Part shown: positions 39,855-48,413 of the stretch, piece after piece | How the letters are laid out: the number at the start of each line of letters is the position of its first letter | Numbering within the stretch: the stretch's first letter is position 1 | Source of the DNA: Bacteroidales bacterium | GTDB taxonomy: Bacteria; Bacteroidota; Bacteroidia; Bacteroidales; UBA932 | Assembly (NCBI GenBank): GCA_017962375.1 | Contig: JAGCVJ010000004.1 | Location: forward strand, 1 to 51,700 | Direction of reading: 5' to 3' | DNA length: 51,700 bases | Notes under the pieces: model-generated | The model's database searches: none | Told to the model about the DNA's origin: nothing | Seen by the model: only the letters and a program-made list of their open reading frames with translations | Made by a program: the position numbers and the translations under genes

Positions 39855-41907
39855 GCGGTTGTTGTTAATAACTGCTTTATTGGTTTTTCAATACGCTTAC
39901 AGCCAGGATGTTAAATACACCCTAGACTCTTTGGTTGTGTCTTCAAAACGCACGGGTCTGAATGTTAGAGACAATGTTATAACATACAATATTTCCCAAG
40001 ATCCTTCTGCCGCACTTAAGACGATGAGAGTTTTGGTAAGTTCAATGCCTTTGGTTAAATACGATCAAATTGAAGGAAAGCTAAAGATTAATGGAGCTGA
40101 AAATGTTATCATTCTTCTTAATGGACGTAAAAGTTTGGTGGTTAATAATTCAAATTTCAATTATATCTCAGAGTTTCTGCGAGGAAGAGATATAGAGTCT
40201 ATAAGCATTGACATATCTCCAACAGGTATATATTCAGATTATTCGGCCGTTATAAACATCACTTCAAAGGAGATTCTTTCAAATTTTTATTCCGGCTCTC
40301 TTTCTGGTACTGCCTCTACTGAATACAAAATCAATCCCTCTGCTGCAATAACCGTGTCATTGGGCAAACTGACAACAAATGCAAAATATAATTACGGATG
40401 GTCAGACATCAGGCCTTCTTGGAATAATACGGAAAGCCGGAATGCAGACGGGTCTGCTTCTGGACATTATGTAACATCCGACACAACAAAAAGAAGACTG
40501 AATAGTCATGATTTGGGATTGTCTTTGAGCTATGACTTGACGCCGTCAGATATTTTTTTCATTACCTCAACAGGCAGTTTCTCTGATGGCAGCAGCAAAA
40601 TTAATTCTTTAAGCGAAATAGACGGAATACGGAATTCATTCAGGAACACCAACAAGAATAACGATAACAAGGGCACCGGTAGTATAGCCTATCAGCATTT
40701 GTTTGACAATAAAAATCAGAAGATGCTGACATTGCAATATTCCTTGGACAGCAGGATGAGCAACAACCAGTATGGTGTTGCGTTTAGTGAAAACAAGTTT
40801 ACAAATAGACAACAAATTGTTTCTGCGGATTATCTTCACACAGTTGATAAATCTGCAAATTGGAATGCAAACCTTACTTGGTTTTCCCGTAAATACAAAA
40901 GTAAACAATCTGATTTTGTGTTTTTAGACCAAAATCAGGATGTGCTGCAAACAACCCTGAATGCCTCTAAACGGTTGGGAAAATTTCTTTTGGCTGCCCA
41001 AACCGCATACGATTTTACGTCGGATCGTGCAGATTTCAACAATACGGCCTCTCATCTAAATGACAGTTATGGATGTTTTCGCTACAACATTAGAATTCAA
41101 TGGTTTCCACGTGCCGGGCATAACGTGAGATTCCATTTTGGCAGAAGAATCTACAGGCCGGATATTAATGTGCGTAATCCATATAGAGATGAGTCTATTC
41201 CGGGAGTTGTAAGTCAGGGAAACCCTCAACTGAGCAACGAAAAGATCAACAATCTGCTCCTGTCTTATATGTATATGAAGGGCTCAAAGTATTCAGTTAA
41301 TATCATGGCGTCCTATATGAATTCATCAAACGGGGTTTTTGCGGTAACAAAAATTCTGGAAGACGGGCGTTTGCTCAATACCTACGAAAACGGAATAAAA
41401 ATAAACAAGTTTTTTGTGAGCCCTTCCTTTATGTGGCGTCCGAACACAAAATTAATGATTGACGTGGCATATCGTATTGGGTGGAATGAGTTCAAGAGTT
41501 CCAATGTAACACATTCATATTTTGATCATTTTGCCAATATCGATCTTACATATAAAGCTTGGGGGGGGGGGGAGTTAGAGCTGGCCGCTCAATTGATGAA
41601 TCCTTCTATTATGTCCAAAGTGTATTCTCAATCTACTAAGATACATTACGTTGTCAATGGTTTTGTTTTGTTGACTCAGCACTTTGGCAAATCTTGGGTA
41701 GTTGGGATAGTTGTCAGTCAGCCTTGGAACAGGCGTCGTGATATAATCTTGGATTATGAAATAAACGGAAGCCGTTATTATTCCAGAAACAGCGAGCCGG
41801 GAGTAATTTTCAGAGCTTCGGTTCGCTATAATTTTGGACGTTTCAGATATAGAGTAAAACGCAATTCTAGAGAGGTTGCTGATACCGACCGCAATAAATC
41901 TAATTAA
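39835..41907 (+). CDS. TonB-receptor-like outer-membrane barrel protein with poly-G tract
   Basis: The 690-residue protein has a short signal (ITALLVFQYAYS), a plug-like part (LNVRDNVITYNISQDPSAAL, ENVIILLNGRKSLVV) and a long C-terminal region of alternating amphipathic strands, as in the OMP beta-barrel (TonB-dependent receptor-like) family of Bacteroidota. It lacks the N-terminal carboxypeptidase-like domain of SusC proteins. A run of 12 G at 41561-41572 reads in frame as WGGGE. Gain or loss of one G would shift the frame before the final roughly 110 residues, which include the last barrel strands. The ligand is unknown. Confidence 0.82.
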   Translation: MKIWQNKRLLLITALLVFQYAYSQDVKYTLDSLVVSSKRTGLNVRDNVITYNISQDPSAALKTMRVLVSSMPLVKYDQIEGKLKINGAENVIILLNGRKSLVVNNSNFNYISEFLRGRDIESISIDISPTGIYSDYSAVINITSKEILSNFYSGSLSGTASTEYKINPSAAITVSLGKLTTNAKYNYGWSDIRPSWNNTESRNADGSASGHYVTSDTTKRRLNSHDLGLSLSYDLTPSDIFFITSTGSFSDGSSKINSLSEIDGIRNSFRNTNKNNDNKGTGSIAYQHLFDNKNQKMLTLQYSLDSRMSNNQYGVAFSENKFTNRQQIVSADYLHTVDKSANWNANLTWFSRKYKSKQSDFVFLDQNQDVLQTTLNASKRLGKFLLAAQTAYDFTSDRADFNNTASHLNDSYGCFRYNIRIQWFPRAGHNVRFHFGRRIYRPDINVRNPYRDESIPGVVSQGNPQLSNEKINNLLLSYMYMKGSKYSVNIMASYMNSSNGVFAVTKILEDGRLLNTYENGIKINKFFVSPSFMWRPNTKLMIDVAYRIGWNEFKSSNVTHSYFDHFANIDLTYKAWGGGELELAAQLMNPSIMSKVYSQSTKIHYVVNGFVLLTQHFGKSWVVGIVVSQPWNRRRDIILDYEINGSRYYSRNSEPGVIFRASVRYNFGRFRYRVKRNSREVADTDRNKSN
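41561..41572 (+). repeat. Homopolymer run of 12 G inside the barrel gene
   Basis: Twelve G residues in a row lie in codons of AWGGGE. Such tracts change length by slipped-strand replication and are known phase-variation switches. The current length keeps the frame open. Confidence 0.8.
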
Positions 41908-41926
41908 ACACTTTCTGCCACAATCT

Positions 41927-41957
41927 TTTGGAGGTAAAGAAACTTTTACTATCTTTG
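41927..41957 (+). promoter_or_regulatory. Promoter of the str operon
   Basis: TTTG at 41927-41930, 19 bases, then TATCTTTG at 41950-41957 is a textbook Bacteroidota promoter. The leader that follows contains a small hairpin (CCGCC, AAAAAC, GGCGG at about 41962-41977) before rpsL. Confidence 0.8.
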
Positions 41958-42012
41958 CAACCCGCCAAAAACGGCGGTAAGTAAATTAAATTAAAGATTA
42001 ACAGTATTTTAA

Positions 42013-42393
<381 letters not shown>

Positions 42394-42420
42394 GTCATCA
42401 ACTATTAAAACATTTCCAAA

Positions 42421-42897
42421 ATGAGAAAAGCAAAGCCTAAAAAGAGGATTCTACTTCCAGATCCTAAGTATCACGATGTAATGGTTACCCGTTTCGTGAA
42501 CAACCTTATGTTGCAGGGGAAGAAGAGTATCGCTTACGCTATTTTTTACGATTCTATCGACATGATCGGCGAGAAGATGAAAGATTCTGGCAAGGCTCCT
42601 ATGGAAATTTGGAAGAAAGCGCTTGAAAACGTTACCCCGCAGATCGAGGTAAAGAGCCGCAGAGTCGGTGGCGCCAATTTCCAGGTTCCTACGGAAGTGC
42701 GTCCGGAGAGAAAGATTTCGCTGAGTATGAAGAACATGATTTCATACGCTCGCAAACGTCCGGGCAAGTCGATGGCTGAAAAGTTAGCGGCGGAGATAAT
42801 GGCAGCATACAATAACGAAGGTGGTGCCTTCAAGAGAAAGGAGGATATGCACAAGATGGCTGAGGCCAACAAGGCATTCGCTCATTTCCGTTTTTAG
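42421..42897 (+). CDS. rpsG: Ribosomal protein S7
   Basis: The 158-residue S7 nucleates the 3' domain of 16S rRNA. It shows [19 protein letters not shown], the [17 protein letters not shown] helix, [20 protein letters not shown] and [13 protein letters not shown]. fusA starts 20 bases downstream. Confidence 0.98.
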   Translation: MRKAKPKKRILLPDPKYHDVMVTRFVNNLMLQGKKSIAYAIFYDSIDMIGEKMKDSGKAPMEIWKKALENVTPQIEVKSRRVGGANFQVPTEVRPERKISLSMKNMISYARKRPGKSMAEKLAAEIMAAYNNEGGAFKRKEDMHKMAEANKAFAHFRF

Positions 42898-42917
42898 TGT
42901 TTAGGGAGAAAAGCTAA

Positions 42918-45032
42918 ATGGCAAGAGACCTTAAATACACTAGAAACATCGGCATCATGGCCCACATAGATGCCGGCAAGACAACCACATCTGAAAGAAT
43001 CCTTTACTACACTGGTAAGACTCACAAGATTGGTGAGGTTCACGACGGTGCCGCAACAATGGATTTCATGGTGCAGGAGCAGGAGAGAGGTATTACCATC
43101 ACTTCTGCCGCCACCACTGCGTTCTGGCACTACAACGGTGAAAAATACCAGATTAACCTTATCGACACTCCGGGCCACGTGGACTTTACCGTTGAGGTAG
43201 AGCGTTCACTTCGTGTCCTGGACGGTACGGTTGCTACTTTCTGCGCTGTGGGACGCGTCCAGCCTCAGAGCGAGACCGTCTGGAGACAGGCAGACAAGTA
43301 CAATGTTCCAAAGATCGCCTATGTAAACAAGATGGACCGTGTAGGTGCAGACTTCATGGGCGTGGTAGATGATATCAAGAACAAGCTCGGAGCACACCCT
43401 GTTCCTATTTGCCTCCCGATCGGGTCGGAAGAGAAGTTCCAGGGCATTGTTGACCTTATCGACATGAAGGCTTACTTCTACGATACGGACAACAAGGAGC
43501 TTGTTAATTTTGAGATAAAGGATATTCCTGCAGAGCTTCTGGACGATGCCGCAGAGTGGAGGAACAACCTCCTCGAGACAGCAGCTGAGTTCGACGAGGC
43601 TCTGATGCAGAAATATTTCGACGATCCGGAAACCATAACCAAGGAAGAGATTGTTGCGGCAATCCGCAAGGGAACCATCGCTATGCAGGTTGTTCCTATT
43701 TGCTGCGGATCTTCATTCAAGAATAAGGGCGTTCAATTCCTCTTGGATGCAGTGGTAAGATACCTGCCTAGTCCTCTGGACAAGGGCAACGTTGTCGGTA
43801 CCAATCCTAAGAACAACGAGGAGGCTGAGAGGAAACCTTCAGCTTCAGAGCCGTTCTGCGGACTCGTGTTCAAGATTGCCACAGACCCGTTCGTTGGAAG
43901 ACTGGCCTATATGCGTGCATACTCAGGCCGTCTGGATTCCGGTTCATACGTACTCAACACAAGAAGCGGCAAGAAGGAGAGAGTTGCAAGACTCTACCAG
44001 ATGCATTCCAACAAGCAGAATCCTATAGATTTTGTAGAAGCCGGAGACATCTGCGCAGTTGTAGGATTCAAGGATCTTCGCACCGGAGACACCGTATGCG
44101 AGGAGAACCATCCTATTGTACTGGAGTCTATGGTATTCCCTGATCCGGTTATCGGACTGGCAGTGGAGCCTAAGACTCAGGGAGACCTTGACAAACTCGG
44201 CATCGCTCTCGGCAAATTGGCTGAGGAAGATCCTACCTTCACCGTCAAGTCAGACACGGAGACCGGCCAGACCGTGATCAGCGGAATGGGCGAGCTCCAT
44301 CTGGAGATTCTTGTAGACCGCCTCAAGAGAGAGTTCGGCGTAGAGATCAACCAGGGTGCACCTCAGGTGAACTATAAGGAGGCTCTTATGCAGACTGTCC
44401 AGCACAGGGAGGTCTTCAAGAAGCAGACGGGAGGCCGCGGAAAGTTTGCGGATATAATTGTGGAGCTTGGCCCGGCAGACGAGGGAGTTACCGGACTGCA
44501 GTTTGTGGATGAAGTCAAGGGTGGAAATATTCCTAGAGAGTTCATTCCTGCAGTTGAGAAGGGCTTCAAGGCTGCCATGCAGAACGGACCGCTCGCCGGA
44601 TACGAGGTTACCTCTATGAAGGTTGTCCTCAAGGATGGTTCTTTCCACCCTGTAGATTCCGACCAGCTGTCATTCGAGATCTGCGCCCGCCAGGCATTCC
44701 GCAAGGCCGCAAGAAAAGCCGCTCCGGTAATTATGGAGCCTATCATGGCACTCGAGGTTGTAACCCCTGAGGACTATATGGGTGACGTTATCGGAGACCT
44801 GAACAAGAGAAGAGGACAGATCACCAACATGGACTCAAGAGGCGGCGCTCGCATAATCAAGGCGAAAGTTCCGCTCAGCGAGCAGTTCGGTTACGTGACC
44901 GTCCTCAGAACCTTGTCCTCGGGCCGCGCTACAAGTACAATGGAATTCTCTCATTATGCAGAGCTTCCTTCTAACCTGGCCAAGGAGATCATCGACAAGG
45001 CCGGCATGAGGATGCTGGATGATGAAGACTAA
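42918..45032 (+). CDS. fusA: Elongation factor G
   Basis: EF-G drives translocation on the ribosome. The 704-residue protein has the GTPase motifs [29 protein letters not shown] and [30 protein letters not shown], and domains IV-V with [17 protein letters not shown] and [12 protein letters not shown]. Length is normal for the housekeeping form. Confidence 0.98.
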   Translation: MARDLKYTRNIGIMAHIDAGKTTTSERILYYTGKTHKIGEVHDGAATMDFMVQEQERGITITSAATTAFWHYNGEKYQINLIDTPGHVDFTVEVERSLRVLDGTVATFCAVGRVQPQSETVWRQADKYNVPKIAYVNKMDRVGADFMGVVDDIKNKLGAHPVPICLPIGSEEKFQGIVDLIDMKAYFYDTDNKELVNFEIKDIPAELLDDAAEWRNNLLETAAEFDEALMQKYFDDPETITKEEIVAAIRKGTIAMQVVPICCGSSFKNKGVQFLLDAVVRYLPSPLDKGNVVGTNPKNNEEAERKPSASEPFCGLVFKIATDPFVGRLAYMRAYSGRLDSGSYVLNTRSGKKERVARLYQMHSNKQNPIDFVEAGDICAVVGFKDLRTGDTVCEENHPIVLESMVFPDPVIGLAVEPKTQGDLDKLGIALGKLAEEDPTFTVKSDTETGQTVISGMGELHLEILVDRLKREFGVEINQGAPQVNYKEALMQTVQHREVFKKQTGGRGKFADIIVELGPADEGVTGLQFVDEVKGGNIPREFIPAVEKGFKAAMQNGPLAGYEVTSMKVVLKDGSFHPVDSDQLSFEICARQAFRKAARKAAPVIMEPIMALEVVTPEDYMGDVIGDLNKRRGQITNMDSRGGARIIKAKVPLSEQFGYVTVLRTLSSGRATSTMEFSHYAELPSNLAKEIIDKAGMRMLDDED

Positions 45033-45068
45033 TCGTCGATAAATGATAATATTTTAAAAAAGATAAAA

Positions 45069-45374
45069 ATGAGCCAAAAGATTAGAATTAAACTGAAGTC
45101 ATACGATCATGCACTGGTTGACAAGTCAGCTGCACGTATCGTTGAGACAGTAAAGTCTACAGGTGCTATCGTTAGTGGTCCTATTCCACTTCCGACACAC
45201 AAGAAGATCTTTACCGTAAACCGCTCAACCTTCGTTAACAAGAAGGCCAGAGAGCAGTTCGAGCTCAATTCTTTCTGCCGTCTTCTGGACATCTATTCAT
45301 CTTCAGCCAAGACTGTTGACGCCTTGATGAAGCTGGAGCTTCCGAGCGGTGTGGAAGTGGAGATCAAAGTCTGA
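45069..45374 (+). CDS. rpsJ: Ribosomal protein S10
   Basis: The 101-residue S10 binds 16S rRNA and also takes part in antitermination with NusB. It has [36 protein letters not shown] and the ending [11 protein letters not shown]. In most Bacteroidota it is followed by rplC, rplD and the rest of the S10 operon. Here the next gene is a tRNA, so the operon is broken after rpsJ. Confidence 0.98.
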   Translation: MSQKIRIKLKSYDHALVDKSAARIVETVKSTGAIVSGPIPLPTHKKIFTVNRSTFVNKKAREQFELNSFCRLLDIYSSSAKTVDALMKLELPSGVEVEIKV

Positions 45375-45386
45375 TAGCATCAGACT
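45368..45386 (+). terminator. Hairpin over the rpsJ stop codon
   Basis: A perfect 8-base stem with a three-base loop (AGTCTGAT, AGC, ATCAGACT) spans the stop codon and is followed by CTTGTCTT. The T-tract is poor, so it may be a weak terminator or a processing site. Confidence 0.45.
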
Positions 45387-45420
45387 CTTGTCTTAAAGAA
45401 TGCAGATAAAGAAAAATCTT

Positions 45421-45428
45421 TATCTTTG
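45421..45428 (+). promoter_or_regulatory. -7 box TATCTTTG of the tRNA gene
   Basis: It lies 33 bases before the tRNA and so gives the tRNA a promoter of its own. A -33 box is not clear. Confidence 0.5.
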
Positions 45429-45461
45429 CGTTTGAAATAGCGGAACCTGTCCGCTGGATTG

Positions 45462-45535
45462 GGGCTCATAGCTCAGTTGGTTAGAGCACCTGACTCATAA
45501 TCAGGGGGTCGGAGGATCATGCCCTTCTGGGCCCA
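45462..45535 (+). tRNA. tRNA with CAT anticodon (Met or Ile2)
   Basis: The cloverleaf is complete: acceptor GGGCTCA pairs with TGGGCCC, D-arm GCTC...GAGC, anticodon stem CCTGA/TCAGG around CTCATAA (anticodon at 45496-45498), T-stem GGAGG/CCTTC, discriminator A and no encoded CCA. CAT may be elongator methionine or, after C34 modification to lysidine, isoleucine. The T-loop reads ATCATGC instead of the usual TTCRANY form, so T54 and A58 are exchanged. Confidence 0.9.
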
Positions 45536-45539
45536 CAAC

Positions 45540-45587
45540 AAGGGATTGTCAAGCAGTTTAACACCTGACCTGGCAATCCCTTTTCTT
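45540..45587 (+). terminator. Terminator after the tRNA
   Basis: AAGGGATTGTCA pairs with TGGCAATCCCTT (one wobble) around a 19-base loop, followed by TTCTTTT. It lies 5 bases after the tRNA. Confidence 0.7.
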
Positions 45588-45606
45588 TTATAAATATCCG
45601 CTTACA

Positions 45607-45723
45607 GACACTTCTAACAGGGATTTTGACAAGTAACCTATCTTCTCTCCCTTCTCTTGATAGAAACCCCAGAAACCCTTAAAAATGGAGTAAAATTGCC
45701 CAATCCGTCGCCTATGTGTCGCC
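45607..45723. repeat. Dispersed repeat type B, copy 1
   Basis: This region, with the core CTTGATAGAAACCCC at 45656 and GTCGCCTATGTGTCGCC at its right end, aligns with 49713-49816 over about 100 bases with small gaps. It starts about 70 bases after the tRNA and is not coding. Confidence 0.65.
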
Positions 45724-45818
45724 AAAAATTCTGCCCTTTTAAAACAAAACACTACCTTTGATAGAAACTAATGTGCTATAAAATATCAGAAGAAAGAAGA
45801 GGCAAAAAGTGAACGATT

Positions 45819-46298
45819 ATGGGAAAGAAACAGAGAAGAAAGAAAAATAGCAGCAAAAAAACCAAGAAACAAAATGCCGCTAATAACCAAATATCCCATA
45901 AACTACATTCTTTTTTCAGAAGAAAGGATTGTATCGCAATTATTCTAATAGTCATCTTTTTACCTTTTTTCACTATTCATTTTTTTCTTTTAAAAAAGGA
46001 AATGCGTGATGATTCTGTTTTGTTGAAAGCTGAAGTTGTGGGTTTGTTTTATCACAACCCCAGCATTCGTTACAAACCAGAATGGAGCATTCGTTTCAAG
46101 TATGAATTAGATGGACAGGTATTCTCAAAAACTAATAAGATTTCTGAAAAACAGTATGACTCAATGAATATTGGTGATACTATTGATGTTCTTGTTAGCG
46201 TTAAACATCCAAATAGGCATGCTTTCTGGATAGAAGCCAAAGGTTATTTAGCGCTCCCTTCTCAAACCGAACTTAACAGCATCCCCAGAAAACCTTAA
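45819..46298 (+). CDS. DUF3592-like membrane protein with Lys-rich N-terminus
   Basis: The 159-residue protein starts with 30 or so residues rich in Lys, Arg and Asn, then has one membrane helix (CIAIILIVIFLPFFTIHFFL) and a beta-rich extracytoplasmic domain (WSIRFKYELDGQVFSKTNKI and GDTIDVLVSVKHPNRH) like DUF3592. A TACCTTTG box lies at 45753-45760. Function is unknown. Confidence 0.7.
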   Translation: MGKKQRRKKNSSKKTKKQNAANNQISHKLHSFFRRKDCIAIILIVIFLPFFTIHFFLLKKEMRDDSVLLKAEVVGLFYHNPSIRYKPEWSIRFKYELDGQVFSKTNKISEKQYDSMNIGDTIDVLVSVKHPNRHAFWIEAKGYLALPSQTELNSIPRKP

Positions 46299-46331
46299 TT
46301 GAGAGTATAATACCACAAAATCTTCCCCATC

Positions 46332-46430
46332 CATTCCGTATTCTTCCCCCAAGCGCGTTCGGAAAAGTGTTATAGAGCTTAATACAGGTTGATAGAATAG
46401 GGGTGGTGTGGTTGGATCAGCCGCCGATAG
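46332..46430. repeat. Dispersed repeat type A, copy 1
   Basis: This stretch aligns with 48310-48410 at roughly 80-85 percent identity. The longest shared blocks are GCGCGTTCGGAAAAGTGTT and ACAGGTTGATAGAATAGGGG. Both copies lie downstream of minus-strand genes in the same orientation. Confidence 0.75.
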
Positions 46431-46502
46431 CATCTTTGATATAATTGAATACAGGATAGCCTTGCCGATGGTGGAGTTTTCAGAAAAGTTCAACTATCCT
46501 CA

Positions 46503-47507
46503 TTAATCATCGAGAGAATATGGTTTCTTCCCAAATTTATATATAAGGGGCTTGAAACGTGGCTTTTCTTCTTTTTTGAAAGATCGGTATAAGCACTCTG
46601 AAAAGGCAGATTTTTGGAATTCTTTCAAATTAAGGAACATTTCATTAGTGAACATATCATCAATGAAGTTATAAGCCCAGTCATTATCATACGCCATAAT
46701 TGCTTCGAACAGTGCTAATGGTACACCGTAGCTGAACCCTTTTCTTGCCAGTTCTTCATCACGTATTCTCTCTAATTCAGGAATAAAATCTTTATCTGGC
46801 CAGACCTTAATGGCCTCAAGAGCGAGTAACTTCGAGCCTTTAAACCATAATTGTTCTCGCAAAGCCGATATGATTAAAGATTTATCCTCTGGGTGCTTGT
46901 AAGAAGCCAGTAACGGGAAAAGTTCATAGTGCCCTTCATAGAATAATTCTTTCACCCGGTTATGAATATCCTGAAGAAGAGATACTCTAGAAGCATAAGG
47001 AACCATCCAAATGTGTTTAAGGCCTGGAGTGAAAACAACGATACTATCAAGAGTAATCATCTGTTTATCAGAAAAGACACTCAAACCTTCATCGAATCTG
47101 CCATTGACTACATCTAGATAGAATGAAGCCACGTCTATTATCCTTCCCATGTCGAAAGAAAAGACACAAAATAATGAAGTGTCTTTCAGCGATGAAATGG
47201 CAATCTCATAGCATCTGTCGCTTTGTTTTTGAGAAAGAGTGCGAAAAGCCAAAGCCCTTACGGCCGGGATGGTGCAATACCGGGCAAGAGAATCCAAATC
47301 ATCATCAGTTGCAATGCTTTTTATTGCTTCCTGGGCTTCCCAACATTTGGATTTTGCACCCCATCCTGCGCTGCTAGTAAAAGAATACTCATTCTCGGAC
47401 ATTTTTGATATCGCCTTGGCCAGCCTTTTCTCGTGCCTTTGGGAGAATCCTTCGACACAAGACAGCACCATCACGATAACTAAAAATATTCTTACAACAT
47501 TTCTCAT
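46503..47507 (-). CDS. Secreted helical-repeat protein of unknown function
   Basis: The 334-residue product (ATG at 47507; the first codon of the longer reading at 47537 is TTG) has a signal peptide (VRIFLVIVMVLSCVEGFS). The rest looks all-helical, with units such as IPAVRALAFRTLSQKQ and DKSLIISALREQLWFKGSKL that resemble HEAT-like repeats. No family was recognised. A TATCTTTG box is at 47556-47563 on the minus strand. Confidence 0.7.
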   Translation of the reverse strand: MRNVVRIFLVIVMVLSCVEGFSQRHEKRLAKAISKMSENEYSFTSSAGWGAKSKCWEAQEAIKSIATDDDLDSLARYCTIPAVRALAFRTLSQKQSDRCYEIAISSLKDTSLFCVFSFDMGRIIDVASFYLDVVNGRFDEGLSVFSDKQMITLDSIVVFTPGLKHIWMVPYASRVSLLQDIHNRVKELFYEGHYELFPLLASYKHPEDKSLIISALREQLWFKGSKLLALEAIKVWPDKDFIPELERIRDEELARKGFSYGVPLALFEAIMAYDNDWAYNFIDDMFTNEMFLNLKEFQKSAFSECLYRSFKKEEKPRFKPLIYKFGKKPYSLDD

Positions 47508-47555
47508 AGATAAAACAGTCAAGTCTGTTTTGTTCAAATCATATCAATCTGCTCT

Positions 47556-47563
47556 CAAAGATA
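47556..47563 (-). promoter_or_regulatory. -7 box TATCTTTG of the helical-repeat gene
   Basis: It lies 48 bases before the ATG at 47507 and would exclude the longer TTG start. Confidence 0.5.
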
Positions 47564-47629
47564 AATAAAAGAATAAGGGTTTTGTCCATTTTTATCGCCT
47601 CCGGATTGAATGGTTTTCAATTTTGTTTT

Positions 47630-47657
47630 GTCGCCTATGTGTCGCCTATGTGTCGCC
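47630..47657. repeat. 11-bp tandem repeat GTCGCCTATGT
   Basis: Two full units and the start of a third lie in tandem. A shorter form (one and a half units) ends the type B repeat at 45707-45723. The sequence is non-coding and appears only in this region of the window. Confidence 0.75.
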
Positions 47658-47716
47658 AAATTTCTATCTATCTCGGAAGGGGAAAACAGAAGTCGAACCT
47701 TGCATTCTTTCTCAAC

Positions 47717-48208
47717 TTAAATGGACATATTTATAGCCATCTGAAATAGACCGAGAAAAAAGAGGAAAAGCGGAACAAATATCGAGCAGTAGAATAAACC
47801 CCAAGTGAAGTTACTGGTTTTCCTGGTTTCTTTGGGAAACAATTCTTTAAGTTTCACAGAAATACATACGAATACAAACAGGAAAATAGTCAGAATCAAA
47901 GGGATTAGTTCATACGGTTTAAGTAACGGATTTATCAGGACCACAAGGAATCTGTATACTAAAGCGTATATCATAAAATGCATTACATTGAATATCGTAT
48001 CGCGTTTCTTCTTTACAAAAGCATATATAGAGTATAACCCTAGGGAAATAATGAATAAATGATAAACAATAACAAATAGAAGAATGAGGTAAAAGTCTTT
48101 CCAACTATCTGCAACATCCTCATCTAAAAAGAAAGAAACTCCAGCTATAATATCATATATGAGATAAGCCGGTATCAGGATATAGAAAAAGACTTTAAGT
48201 AATTTCAT
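47717..48208 (-). CDS. Small integral membrane protein
   Basis: The 163-residue product from ATG 48208 (MKLLKVFFYILIPAYLIYDI) has four or five hydrophobic helices and few charged loops (KKKRDTIFNVMHF). A longer reading to 48328 would run into the type A repeat and is doubtful. No family was recognised. Confidence 0.6.
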   Translation of the reverse strand: MKLLKVFFYILIPAYLIYDIIAGVSFFLDEDVADSWKDFYLILLFVIVYHLFIISLGLYSIYAFVKKKRDTIFNVMHFMIYALVYRFLVVLINPLLKPYELIPLILTIFLFVFVCISVKLKELFPKETRKTSNFTWGLFYCSIFVPLFLFFLGLFQMAINMSI

Positions 48209-48309
48209 ACAGTCCTTATTATCTGTGCTAAATTGAATAGTAGAACCAGTTAGCACAAAGATAGGATAATCATTGGAAAGGGAGCAAATATCCTTTCCAT
48301 TTCCCACCA

Positions 48310-48410
48310 TTTCCGTATTCGCATTCAAAGCGCGTTCGGAAAAGTGTTCTAGAGTTTAGTACAGGTTGATAGAATAGGGGTGCTTTGGTAGGATCAGCTG
48401 TCGGTAGTTT
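48310..48410. repeat. Dispersed repeat type A, copy 2
   Basis: It aligns with 46332-46430. On the minus strand both copies can be read as PLFYQPVL..S.TLFRTR..EYG, so they may be remains of a coding sequence. Confidence 0.75.
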
Positions 48411-48413
48411 TGA

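Noticed and set aside
46248-46493. An 81-codon frame on the minus strand
   Set aside because: It overlaps the end of the DUF3592-like gene and the type A repeat; it is treated as part of the repeat, not as a gene.
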